A stretch of 64,000 nt of DNA from Eunapius fragilis. Taxonomy: Eukaryota; Porifera; Demospongiae; Spongillida; Spongillidae. This document shows positions 50,536 through 60,382 of this stretch, piece by piece (position 1 is the stretch's first letter; each line of letters opens with the position of its first letter). The notes beneath the pieces are model-generated. The model was not told the origin of the DNA. It saw nothing but the letters and a program-made list of their open reading frames with translations, and searched no databases. The position numbers and the translations under genes were made by a program. The stretch is from assembly GCA_963681505.1 (NCBI GenBank), contig OY811980.1, positions 5,459,004-5,523,003 on the forward strand. The letters are read 5' to 3'.

Positions 50536-53500
50536 ATCTGATGTCCCTGACTAATTGTTGGCAGTGCCTACTAGGTTGTTGCATCATCACCTTTTTAGTT
50601 GTAAAATAACCCATGAGAGGTTATATTATATATGCTGAAGTGCCAAAATGATTCCGGGTGCTTGCAAATTTACAACACATTGACTTACAATACCAATAGT
50701 TTTAAAGCTGGATAAATAAGGAATTGCACCTTCCGACACATGTCTCTTATCATTTATTTATGCAATGGAAAGGAAGGTACAAAGAGGAGGAGGAGGCGGA
50801 GGAGGGGGAGGAGAAGGAGGTAGAGGAAGGGGAGAAGGTGGGGGTGGATGCAACGGGAAGAATGGAAGGAGAAGGAGGGGGAGGAGAGGGAGGATGCAAA
50901 AGGTAGGAAGGTAAAAGTAGGAGGATGAGGAAGAAGATGTGTGGATGCAATCAAAAGAAAGGAGGAGGGGGAGGGGTAGGTGTAATAGGAAGGAAGGTAG
51001 GAGGGAAATGAGAGGGAGTAAGAGGAGGAGGGGAGGAGCGAGGAGAAGGAGAGGTGGAGGAGGGGGAGGGAGGGAGGAGGAGGATGGGTGGATGAAGGAA
51101 GATAGGAAGAGGAGGAAGAGGAGGAGAAGGAGGTAGAGGAGGGGGAGGAGAAGGTGGGGTGGATGTAACGGGAAGGAGGAAGAGGAGGAGGAAGGGAGGA
51201 TGCAAAGGGTAGGAAGGTAGAAGTAGGAGGATGAGGAGGAGGAGGAGGAGGTGTGGATGCAATGAAATGAAAGGTGGAGGGGGTGGGGTAGGTATAATAG
51301 GAAGGAAGGTAGGAGGGACAATGAGAGGGAGTAAGAGGAGGAGGAGAGGAAGAGGAGGAGGAGGGGAGGAGAATGGGTGGATGAAGGAAGATAGGAGGAG
51401 GAGGGGGGAGGAAAGGAGGAGGAGGATGGGTGGATTGAGGGAGAGGAGGGGAGGATGCAACAGGTAGGAAGGTAGAAGTAGGAGGATGAGGAGGAGGAGG
51501 GGGATCGAGGAGGGAGGAGGAGGATCGAGGAGGGAGGAGGAGGAGGGGAGGAGGAGGGGAGGAGGAGGGAGGAGGAGGGGTGGAGGAGGAGAGGCAGAGG
51601 GGAGGAGGAGAGGAGGAGAGGCAGAGGGAGGGGGAGGGGGAGGAGGGAGGAGGAGGGGAGGAGGAAGAGGGGTAGGTGTAATAGGAAGGAAGGTAGGAGG
51701 GAAATGAGAGGGAGTAAGAGGAGGAGGAGGAGAGGTGGAGGAGGGGAGGAGGATGGGTGGATGAAGGAAGATAGGAGGAGGAGGGGGAGGGGAGGGGAGG
51801 AGGAGGAGAGGAGGAGGATGGGTGGATGCAGGAAGATAGGAAGAGGAGGGAGAGGAGGAAAAGGAGGTAGAGGAAGAGGAGGAGAAGACATAGGAGGATG
51901 AGGAGGTGGAGGGGAGGTGTAGATGAAATCAAAAGAAAGGAGGAGGGGGAGGGGTAGGTGTAATAGGAAGGAAGGTAGGAGGGAAATGAGAGGGAGTAAG
52001 AGGCGGCGGGAGAGGGAGGAGGAGGGTGTGTAGATGAAGGAAGATAGGAGGAGAAGAAGGAGGTAGGAGGTAAAATGAGAGGGAGTAAGAGGAGGAGGAG
52101 GAGGAGGAGAGGAGGATGGGTGGATAAAGGAAGATAGGAGGAGGAGGAGGGAGAAGAGGGAAGGAGGTAGAGGAGGGGAAGGAGAAGGTAGGGGGTGGAT
52201 GCAACGGAAAGTATGGAAGGAGGGGGGGAGGATGCAACTGGTGGGAAGGTAGAAGTAGGGAGGGGAGGAGGAGGGAGGAGGAGGGAGGAGGAGGGGAGGA
52301 GGAGGGAGGAGGAGGGGAGGAGGAGGAAAGGAGGAGGGAGGATGAGGGGAGGAGGAGGGAGGAGGAGAGGAGGTGGAGGGAGGAGGAGGGGAGACGGAGA
52401 GGAGGAGGAGGGAGTGGATGAAGATAGGAGGAGGAGGAGGGGGAGGGAGGGAGGTGGAGGGAAGGAGAGGAGGAGGAGAGGAGGAGGGGAGGAGGAGGAT
52501 GGGTGGATGACAGACGATAGGAAGAGGAGGAGAAGGAGGTAGAGGAGAGGGAAGAGAAGGTGGGGAGTGGATGCAACGGGAAGAAGAATGGAAGGAGGAG
52601 GGGGAGGAGGGAAGGATGCAACGGGTAGGAAGATAGAAGTAGGAGGATGAGGAGGAGGAGGGGAGGTGTGGATGCAATCAAAAGAAAGGAGGGGGAGGGG
52701 GAGGTGTAATAGGAAGGAAGGTAGGAGGGAAAATGAGAGGGAGTAAGAGGAGGAGAAGGGGAGGTGCGGAGGAGGGAGGAGGAGAAGGAAGGGAGAGGAG
52801 GGGAGGAGGAGGATGGGTGGATGAAGGAAGATAGGAAGAGGAGGAGGGGGAGGAGGAGAAGGAGGTAGAGGAGGGGGAGTAGAAGGTGGGGGTGGATGCA
52901 ATGGGAAAAATGAAAGGAGGAGGGAAGGATGCAACGGGTAGGAAGATAGAAGTAGGAGGATGAGGAGGAGGAGGGGAGGTTTAGATGCAATCAAATGAAA
53001 GGAGGGGGGAGGGGTAGGTGTAATAGGAAGGAAGGTAGGAGGGAAAATGAGAGGGAGTAAGAGGAGGAGGAGGAGGGGAGGGGAGGAGGAGGGAGGAGGA
53101 GAAGGAGGGGAGAGGAGGGGAGGAGGAGGATGGGTGGATGAAGGAAGATAGGAAGAGGTGGAGGGAGATGAGGAGAAGGAGGAGGAGGTAAGATAGAAAG
53201 AAAGGCAGTGAATATGAATGGTCTAGAGAGATATGCCATACTAAGTAAAGGTACTGCAGTTTGTGTACCAGATAACTGACTGTCGCAAGCAAGTCATCTG
53301 GTCCCCAGACTAGTGTAGAGGGTGTAGACTGTAGAGGGTGAAGAAGGTGGCCCCATGATTAGAAGGCATGGTACGTGCATGCTTACATGTACATGCCACA
53401 AACTGAGCAGATATAGAAAAAGGGTGCACAATATAAACTACCATGAATATTCACAGCATCCATCATAAGCGATACATGTGAACGTACGATACTGTTTTAT

Positions 53501-54005
53501 GTTGAAACATAGCGTACGAGGTACGATCGCTTATACACCACGTAGAACGATCAAAGCGGAGTTCATTTAATACCTAACTTCAAATTTAAAGGGCGTGACC
53601 ATTACATAATGGCATATTGGAATAGGGTGAGTGGCGCGAAATGTCGAATTACTTTGAAAATCCATATCTCCGTAACGGATAAGAAAAAACTTAACGATCT
53701 GCAGAAATCAGTAGCTACAGGACCCTTCTATGTACACTCCAAATTTGACATGTTATCGTCACTTGTATCTGGAGAAATGTGGAATCTTAACCCATTGTGT
53801 TAGAGACCTTTGTAACCATGGCATGGAAAATATCTAGAGCACCAAAATCGGTTTGCACAGAGAGAACTGATGTGTGAACAAGTGTACGAATTTTGATAAG
53901 AAAATATAAAACCGTTGTGAAGATATGTTGCTTTGTGTAACGTACAAAATTTTTATAGTGATAAAATTTAAACTCCAGAAGGGTGATTTTGCTGGACACC
54001 GTCCC
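47471..54005. mobile_element. 6.5-kb foldback element with polypyrimidine/polypurine arms
   Basis: The outer about 850 bp of each end (47471 to about 48320, and about 53150 to 54005) are near-identical inverted copies beginning GGGACGGTGTCCAGCAAAAT. They are followed inward by about 1.8-2.4 kb of (TCC)n-type pyrimidine tract on the left and the matching (GGA)n-type purine tract on the right. Both tracts contain repeated 'islands' such as CCCGTTGCATCC and CCTTCCTATTACACCTACCC. A unique spacer of about 670 bp (about 50085-50755, with a G run at 50503-50533) sits in the middle. Flanks AATTATAT and AAATATAT might be an imperfect target duplication. No transposase is encoded. Long Leu/Pro/Ser frames in the arms are composition artefacts. 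Confidence 0.85.
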
Positions 54006-54429
54006 AAATATATATATATAATCTCTGGAGAGAGTATTATCTCTGGATGAAGTATGTATCCATATTTTCAAGAAGGAGAACAATGAATACTACTACTTGT
54101 GTGACATGCAGTCGGCCAACAGATGGTTTTATTGTAACTGTCTGTAGTATGCATGCGGTCAGAAAGAGAATCCCGGTATGCGGTCAGAAGAGGATCCCGG
54201 TATGCGGTCAGAAAGAGGATTCCGATACATGGACTGGTATTAGGAACATGGAATTCAACACTCTGTATAAGACAACTTCAGTTTTAATCATTACAATGTG
54301 TATTTCAACCATTTTTCAAAAACTTGATTATCGGGACCATGGTTACGTAACGCTTCAATTACGTAATATCTCGCCTTTGCTAAGGATGTACGTGATTCGT
54401 TAGTGAAAAAACTAATCTAACACTCACAC
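54006..54429. other. Short intergenic stretch with a small tandem repeat
   Basis: Three copies of TATGCGGTCAGAA(A)GAGGAT followed by (T)CCCGG lie at about 54150-54225. No gene was recognised. Confidence 0.5.
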
Positions 54430-55015
54430 GTGCAATCTTTATATGAGACATGAAACCCTAGAAGGTTTGACCTTTGACCTCCACCCAGTGTCCCATTTGG
54501 TGCCACAAACTTGTTATTGACAAATCTGTGCACCATGCCAAAGGAGTATTGACAGAGTACAAAGTTTGCCATGGACCGCAAAGGCAAGACGTAACTTTGG
54601 AAAAGTACTGTTGAGCCTCCTTGCCCCATGCCCCATACGACTCCACCACAAGAGGGATGGACACCCACCCCAACTCTGCACACTTTGCGTCATTGGCAGT
54701 GTGCTTTCTCAGCTCTGCTGCCTCTGGTGCTGCACCTGTTGTTGCTCCCGCAGCAGCGGGTGTCAGAGATGCCAAAGGTGGCTGGCTTTCCTCGATCTCA
54801 GTCCTACACAAGAATTTGACTGTGTGCTGCCTTGTGGAAGGATTGCACCAAAGTTCTTGAAGATTATCATGGTGAAATATAGCATCGCCTCTTTTTCCAA
54901 GTGGTTACATGGGTCCAGAGAGCTACCAGGGCATAGTGCACATAGGGACCCATATGAGATGTCTAACCCCAACCACCACCTCACTGCAAAGTGGAATTCC
55001 TCTAGTTTAAGGTGA
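54430..55015 (-). pseudogene. Decayed retroelement ORF, C-terminal fragment
   Basis: Read from 55015 downward, the sequence gives RWWLGLDISYGSLCALCP and GSSLDPCNHL, then loses frame. It resumes in another frame with KHTANDAKCAELGWVSIPL and VVESYGAWGKEAQQYFSK. This order (WWLGLDxSxGSxCxLCPxxxLDPxGHH, then CxxxGWxFxPxxVExxGxxG) is the conserved region downstream of reverse transcriptase in a group of retroelement-derived proteins common in marine invertebrates. No RT core is present, and several frame changes show it is dead. Confidence 0.6.
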
Positions 55016-55189
55016 AAGCCTAGCCATATGGAGAGTGTTACAGAAAGCCGTGAGATGCAGCATGCTTGGCTGAAATAATATAGCTTTAAATATTTAAAAT
55101 AGTCTCAAAATACGTCATGGCTGCATGTATAAAGCAAAACTCCCCCTTCACTAAGTGCAACAGTAGCATGGTATGGCAAGGGGTGTAGA

Positions 55190-55275
55190 CACGCTAAATA
55201 TGTTGTTTAGACACACTTAATATGTTGTGCAGACACACTTAATATGTTGTGCAGACACACTTAATAGGTTGTGAA
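55190..55275. repeat. 21-22-bp tandem repeat (ACACACTTAATATGTTGTGC)n
   Basis: Four copies immediately downstream of the cryptochrome stop codon, probably within its 3' untranslated region. Confidence 0.9.
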
Positions 55276-55308
55276 GGCATGAAGTATATTGTCTGCTGTA
55301 AGTCATTA

Positions 55309-56859
55309 TCACTGGCTGGTGCCATAGATTTCATACAAAGCAGTCATGATGGCTTGAATGCGTTTACAGCACAGTTCCTCCTGGTTGCAAACATCAACTA
55401 TTGGCTTTGGGTAGTCCACACCAATGATGCAGCCTGCTTCCTGCTGGAGGTACAGGGGAGCCTTCCACGGCTGGTGGATGTATTCAGCAGGAAAGCTCTG
55501 GAGCTCTGGTACATAGGTCTTGATGTACTGGCCATCCATGTCCATCTGCTTGCCTATCACACAAGGATTGTAGCCCTCCACCTGGTTACAGAAGAACCCA
55601 CTGCAAGAGCTCTGCATCCAGCACACAGAGGACAGAGGTTGCTGAAAGTCCAACATAAACTCCTGGAAAAACTCCTTCCCCAACACCCAGGACAGCCACA
55701 AGTAGCCTCGTGTCTGAAAGACGGCAATGCTCTGACGGCCCAAGAAGTGTGCCCAACCTTCTTGGCGACACTGGCGAATGACTGCATCAATCCAAGGGAA
55801 GCCAGTCCGACCTTGGCGCCATGCTTCAAGGTACTCTGGATTATCATCCCAGGGAAGCTGTATACATAATGGATTGCCATGCATCTGGTCAAAGTTTGGG
55901 GTGAAGTATCCCATAAGGAAAGCAAACTCTCTAAGAAGAAGGTTTTTGGTCAACTCCTCGAACAATGCTTGTCCCTTCAGGGATATGGAAGCAAATTGCT
56001 TGATATGGCTGAACAGCTGACGCACAGAGAGACATCCAAACCGAATGTAAGGACTGAGGGAGTCCGTGTTCGTCAGCCATTCAATGGGATCACCTGACAG
56101 AGAGGCACGGTGAGAGCAGAATTTGGACAGCCTGTTCAGAGCTTCGGTTTCCCCGCCCACCCAGTGATTGGTGTACAACTTTTCACTTGGTCCAAACCCA
56201 AGACTCTGCAGGGTTGGTATCTCACCTTCGGCTTCATCCTTGCTATTCAAGATCTCACTGGACATCAAAACAGAAATTGTATCTGGTTCTGGAATGGGTT
56301 CTTGGGGACATCCTATTATTGGCAGCAGTCGACGAAATTCCTTGTACGAGCCAGGTAACCGCCCATTGTTACAGGAGAGAACGTCATTAGGATTGTACAG
56401 TGTGTGAGAATAGAAGGGAACAGCCTCTATGCCGTGTTCTGTCGCGATACGTTGGATAACCCTGTCGTGTTCCTTCGACTCGTAGCTAATTTGTGAAGCC
56501 TCAAAAGTGAGCCTTTGCACGTTCCACTTACGGTAAACTTCGGGCAAGACGGCTGTTGGTTGACCAAGGAACACGTTGAGACGAGTCTGATACGGTTTCT
56601 TCTGGAGTTTGCTATCCAGATCGCGGAGAGATTCGATAAGGAAACGCCACACGTTGACGGACGGCCCGTTCTTATAATTTACGTTGAACCACGGGTCTAC
56701 GATGAAAATGGCCTTGAATCTTAGTCCGCTGGTGACCGCGCAGTTGAGAGCTGGGTTGTCGTTTAGGCGGAGAGAACCAATGCGGAACCAATTTACGACG
56801 ATAGCCGGGTTTTCAGACGGCTGCTGCTGCAAACCTTGCGTTGGAACAGCAAACGACAT
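55309..56859 (-). CDS. Animal-type cryptochrome/photolyase-family protein, 516 aa, intronless
   Basis: One uninterrupted frame with the usual family length. The N-terminal photolyase domain starts VVNWFRIGSLRLNDNPAL at residue 21. The FAD-binding domain spans about 230-500, with LLLREFAFLMG (307), RTGFPWIDAVIRQCRQEGWA (351), TRGYLWLSW (383), PAEYIHQPWKAP (457) and GVDYPKP (480). It groups by eye with (6-4) photolyases and animal cryptochromes, which bind FAD and act as blue-light sensors, clock repressors or repair enzymes. Several key sites differ. The photolyase HHLARH carries Phe372 and Gln376 in place of the two catalytic histidines. DADWSINAGSW reads DFQQPLSSVCW (404-414), so the Asn facing flavin N5 is Ser410. 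Trp388, Trp391 and Trp414 of the electron-transfer chain are kept. It is likely not a repair enzyme; a light-sensing role is inference. The tail after the core is very short. Confidence 0.93.
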   Translation of the reverse strand: MSFAVPTQGLQQQPSENPAIVVNWFRIGSLRLNDNPALNCAVTSGLRFKAIFIVDPWFNVNYKNGPSVNVWRFLIESLRDLDSKLQKKPYQTRLNVFLGQPTAVLPEVYRKWNVQRLTFEASQISYESKEHDRVIQRIATEHGIEAVPFYSHTLYNPNDVLSCNNGRLPGSYKEFRRLLPIIGCPQEPIPEPDTISVLMSSEILNSKDEAEGEIPTLQSLGFGPSEKLYTNHWVGGETEALNRLSKFCSHRASLSGDPIEWLTNTDSLSPYIRFGCLSVRQLFSHIKQFASISLKGQALFEELTKNLLLREFAFLMGYFTPNFDQMHGNPLCIQLPWDDNPEYLEAWRQGRTGFPWIDAVIRQCRQEGWAHFLGRQSIAVFQTRGYLWLSWVLGKEFFQEFMLDFQQPLSSVCWMQSSCSGFFCNQVEGYNPCVIGKQMDMDGQYIKTYVPELQSFPAEYIHQPWKAPLYLQQEAGCIIGVDYPKPIVDVCNQEELCCKRIQAIMTALYEIYGTSQ

Positions 56860-57011
56860 TTTTATAATACAACGCTTCTGAAACGGGATGCTAAGAATGT
56901 GGAATGAACAGTGTGTTAATTTATATTAGTACACATCGTTCGCCGGGAAATATCCAAGGATTTCCATATCTGCTAGGATACTCCGAATTTACACCCAATG
57001 TATGGTATCAC
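56860..57011. promoter_or_regulatory. Probable cryptochrome promoter region
   Basis: Only about 145 bp separate the cryptochrome start from the target duplication of the inverted-repeat element upstream. The element copies carry CACGTG (about 57045, in ATCACGTGCA) and TCACGTG (about 57306 and 58814), which match E-box or ATCACGTG-type sites. No functional claim can be made from sequence alone. Confidence 0.35.
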
Positions 57012-58844
57012 CATAGATTATTTAGACAGGGATTGGAAACGGATCACGTGCACGCCAATTAACAGCTCCATCTGTGTTATAGCAGAAGATAGGTTATTGT
57101 AGTAGTTATTAAGTCTGGAATGGCCGAGTATTAACAGTAAAGGACCTTCAAACCCCGTCTACAAAAGTAGCCACAGGCCCAGAAATGACAGCAGTCTTAC
57201 TCTATTCGTGCCGTGTCCAAATGATTGACGCGATGTTCGATGTAAAGCCAACTTTTTATAACCACTCCCTGGCCATAGATATTATACGGAAGGGATTGGA
57301 AACGGATCACGTGATGCAATACATTGCATAGGCTGGCTTACGGCCTGATCAATTAACACGTTTGCCACTGCGTTTCAGATACTTTTTCGAAGAAAACTGG
57401 TCGTTGTGTATAGTTTGAGGCTTTTTCCTTTATTCTGTCACTTGCTTAAGAGGTATGGATATTAGTAGATATGTTTTTATGACTGTAAATGATTTTAGAC
57501 CCGAGTTTTTTTAAAGACCCGCGTTCCGTGTCTTTGCGAAGCCTTTGTGGGCGTGTAGGAAACGTTAGCGTTGTCATATTGGCTACTTTATTATAGAATC
57601 GAGTGGAGCTTCGTGAGACAAATCGAACTGGCTAGGTATTATCTCAAAAGCTCTTGGCGCACTTTAGATGCCCACAACCAGTTTCATGTCAAAATCTTTA
57701 TTGCCAACTTTTGTACGAGTGTACAACACGCATTTGAGATAATACCTAGCCAGTTCGATTTGTCTCACGAAGCTCCACTCGATTCTACAATAAAGTAGCC
57801 AATATGACAACGCTAACGTTTCCTACACGCCCACAAAGGCATCGCAAAGACACGGAACGCGGGTCTTTAAAAAAACTCGGGTCTAAAATCATTTACAGTC
57901 ATAAAAACATATCTAAAAATATCCATACCTTTTAAGCAAGTGACAGAATAAAGGAAAAAGCCTCAAACTATACACAACGACCGGTTTTCTTCGAAAAAGT
58001 ATCTGAAACCATAGATATTATCCGCCATTTTATTTAATTTTTCCTGCATGGATGGAACCTGTTGATTGGTGTTAAAGACTTCCGTTTCCAATCCCTTCCG
58101 TATAATATCTATGCCCTGGCTTAGTCCATAGCCCAGTTCTATCGCAAAATGAGTGCACTAGAGGATGAAACCTTCAAACCCCGTTAATACTATTTTTAAA
58201 AGAACCTATACGCCCAGAACTGACAGTATTCTATTCGCGCCGTATCCCTAATGATTGACGCGAGAGTCGATGTAAAGCCAACTCTTTATAACCTCATACC
58301 AACACTCCCTGGCTTAGTCCATAGCCCAGTTCTATCGCAAAATGAGTGCACTAGAGGACGAAACCTTCAAACCGCGTTTACACTATTTACAAAAGTAGTT
58401 ACACGCCCAGAACTGACTGTATGTCTAAAACGCTGCTTCGTGTCACTTTATGTTTCAAAGCTAGGGAAAAGGGCAAAACCTATCCAGTTCTATTCAGATT
58501 GCTACGAAGAGCTTGTATACAAAAAATCAAGGTCAAAAAACGTACAGAACAGTTTTTGCACGCCCAGAAAGGATTCACATAGCTTCATTTATCAGTTTTT
58601 ATTAAAAACTCCCGAAGATTCGTTCACTAGAACTTCAAACACGTTTCTAGACAAACCTTACCTTTCATGAGTTGGGTGGAATACATTCGAGACTCTACAC
58701 GATACGTATTTCCCCAAAACCAGCTATAAGATATTTTCCCGCCAAACTCAAAAGGTGCTATCCATTATAACATTGACGGCGCATATATTACCCTTCTACC
58801 GTAAAATGTATGGCTCACGTGACCCGTTTCCAATATAATCTATG
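57012..58844. mobile_element. Outer inverted-repeat element, 7-bp TSD GTATCAC
   Basis: The left end CATAGATTAT...GATTGGAAACGG is mirrored at the right end by CCGTTTCCAATATAATCTATG. GTATCAC lies outside both ends (57005-57011 and 58845-58851). Inside are two to three direct copies of a segment of about 250 bp (GTAAAGCCAACT...CCCTGGCTTAGTCCATAGCCCAG...AAACCTTCAAACCCCG...CGCCCAGAACTGAC). One copy carries the inner element. No transposase was recognised. Confidence 0.88.
57274..58113. mobile_element. Inner foldback element, 7-bp TSD CCCTGGC
   Basis: Starts CATAGATATTATACGGAAGG and ends with its complement. CCCTGGC lies on both sides (57267-57273 and 58114-58120). The neighbouring direct repeat at about 58305 holds the empty site (ACTCCCTGGCTTAGTCC). 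Internal arms of about 280 bp (57370-57650 and 57735-58010) form a near-perfect stem with an 85-bp loop. Its ends match those of the outer element, so one family member inserted into another. Confidence 0.9.
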
Positions 58845-58899
58845 GTATCACGTATATGCACCCGTAATCTGAACCTGCGGCAGCAGGTTCAATATTGAG

Positions 58900-59369
58900 G
58901 AACTTCACTAGCGTCTGGAGGAACAACGGAGAAACGGATCGCTTATCTCTTTATCGCGATGGAATGAGAGCACAACGATCTACAGTTCTACGTTGGTTCC
59001 GTGTCATAAAACGGTGTGGTTATAGAGGAACAAACAATTTCCTGTTTCTCGTGCCCAGTCCTAAAATAATTCTTGGTCGTCGTCGTCGTCTTCTAATTCT
59101 TCTTCTAAATTCTTCTTCTTAGGAAGGTATAACTCGAGCTACGAACGGATTTGAAGAACGGCAATAGTACCAATCGCTTCGAAATTTACCGGCACGTTAT
59201 CCTTACATGTCATATAGACACACATATCAAGTTCTATTTAATAATAATATATAATAGATTTTTATTAATAATTTTAGGCAGTATAAATACTCTAACGTGC
59301 ACTAAATTTATTTGGTGTTCCTATCGCAGTTTAGTTGTTACTTTGGCTAGCGAAGTTGTTTTTCTAAAA
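58900..59369 (+). mobile_element. Basic repeat-protein element, copy B, 5' region
   Basis: Matches the segment at 8370-8800: CTCGTGCCCAGTCC, a run of TCTTCTTCT with GGAAGGTATAACTCG, and the leader GCGAAGTTGTTTTTCTAAAA ending at the start codon. It differs from copy A mainly by small insertions and substitutions. Confidence 0.7.
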
Positions 59370-60150
59370 ATGCCTTCGCGTAAAAGAAGAGATCTAAGCA
59401 ACGAGCGGAATACCTCCAAAAGCAAGACGAGAACAAAGCTAAAGCCGGAGCGCTCTACAAGGCCAATCCTGAAAAGAAGGCCTCTGTACGCGACAGCTAC
59501 AAGGCCGATCCCGAAAAGAAGAAGGCATCAGTACGCGAAAGCTACAAGGCCGATCCTGAAAAGAAGAAGGCGTCTGTACGCGACAGCTACAAGGCCCGAT
59601 CCCGAAAAGATGAAAGCCTCTGCACGCGACAGCTACAAGGCCGATCCCGAAAGAAGAAGGCCTCTGCACGCGACAGCTACAAGGCCGATCCCGAAAAGAA
59701 GAAGGCCTCTGTACGCGACAGCTACATGCAAGGCCATTATTGAATCTAAGCGATCTGCTAAAAGCTGAAGAGGACCTCGAGGAGAACCGTGCTGCTAAAA
59801 GGCGGCGATATGAAGAGGACCTCAAGGAGAACCGTGCTGCTAAAAGGCGGCGATATGATCGTGAAGAAAACCTCGAGGAGAACCATGCTGCTAAAAGGCG
59901 GCGATATGAAGAGGACCTCGAGGGAAACCGCGCTGCTAAAAGGCAGAAATGCGAGGACAATTCAGCTGCCATTAAAAAGCATCTGAAAGGAGTCGGTATT
60001 GGAATGACCCTGCTGTCCGATTGGCTAAATGTGCTGCCGAGAGGACGCGGTACCGCAGGGGTCACAGAACTACCACTACCACCCAAAGGTATGTTATGGC
60101 ATGTTGTATTAACATTAAAAAGCTGTGCATGTAACATTTGTAGAGCCTAG
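59370..60150 (+). pseudogene. Basic 15-residue-repeat protein, copy B, frameshifted
   Basis: The start codon begins MPSRKRRDLSN. In the frame that becomes coding shortly after, the sequence runs ALYKANPEKKASVRDS, then YKADPEKKKASVRES-type repeats. After further frame changes come four repeats of the type YEEDLEENRAAKRRR (59770-59950), then RYWNDPAVRLAKCAAERT and RYRRGHRTTTTTQRYV. At least three frameshifts break what was one frame of about 250 residues. The 45-bp period is clear in the DNA (GCCGATCCCGAAAAGAAGAA). The protein would be highly charged, basic and helical; its function is unknown. Confidence 0.72.
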
Positions 60151-60229
60151 TCGGGCGGCCCTACTACCGCGTTTGGTCGGGCTTGTCACCCTACTACCTG
60201 ACCAAACGCGGTAGTAGGGCCCGCCCGAC
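60150..60229. mobile_element. 80-bp hairpin MITE, TA target duplication
   Basis: Arms GTCGGGCGGCCCTACTACCG...TTTGGTC and their complement flank a 20-bp loop, and TA lies at each end (60148-60149 and 60230-60231). It is almost a perfect stem, the form expected for a Tc1/mariner-derived MITE or a very small foldback. Confidence 0.82.
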
Positions 60230-60382
60230 TATGTACAGCACGGATCTGCACAAAACCATTCACTTCACATGTAAAGCATGCATGGTGACTCAACTATGTG
60301 TACAGTAGTGTCTATTGTTTTAATCTGATGTATAAAAAGGCCTCCTTATCTGAAGGCTTCCTTATCTTAGCCATGTACATAT

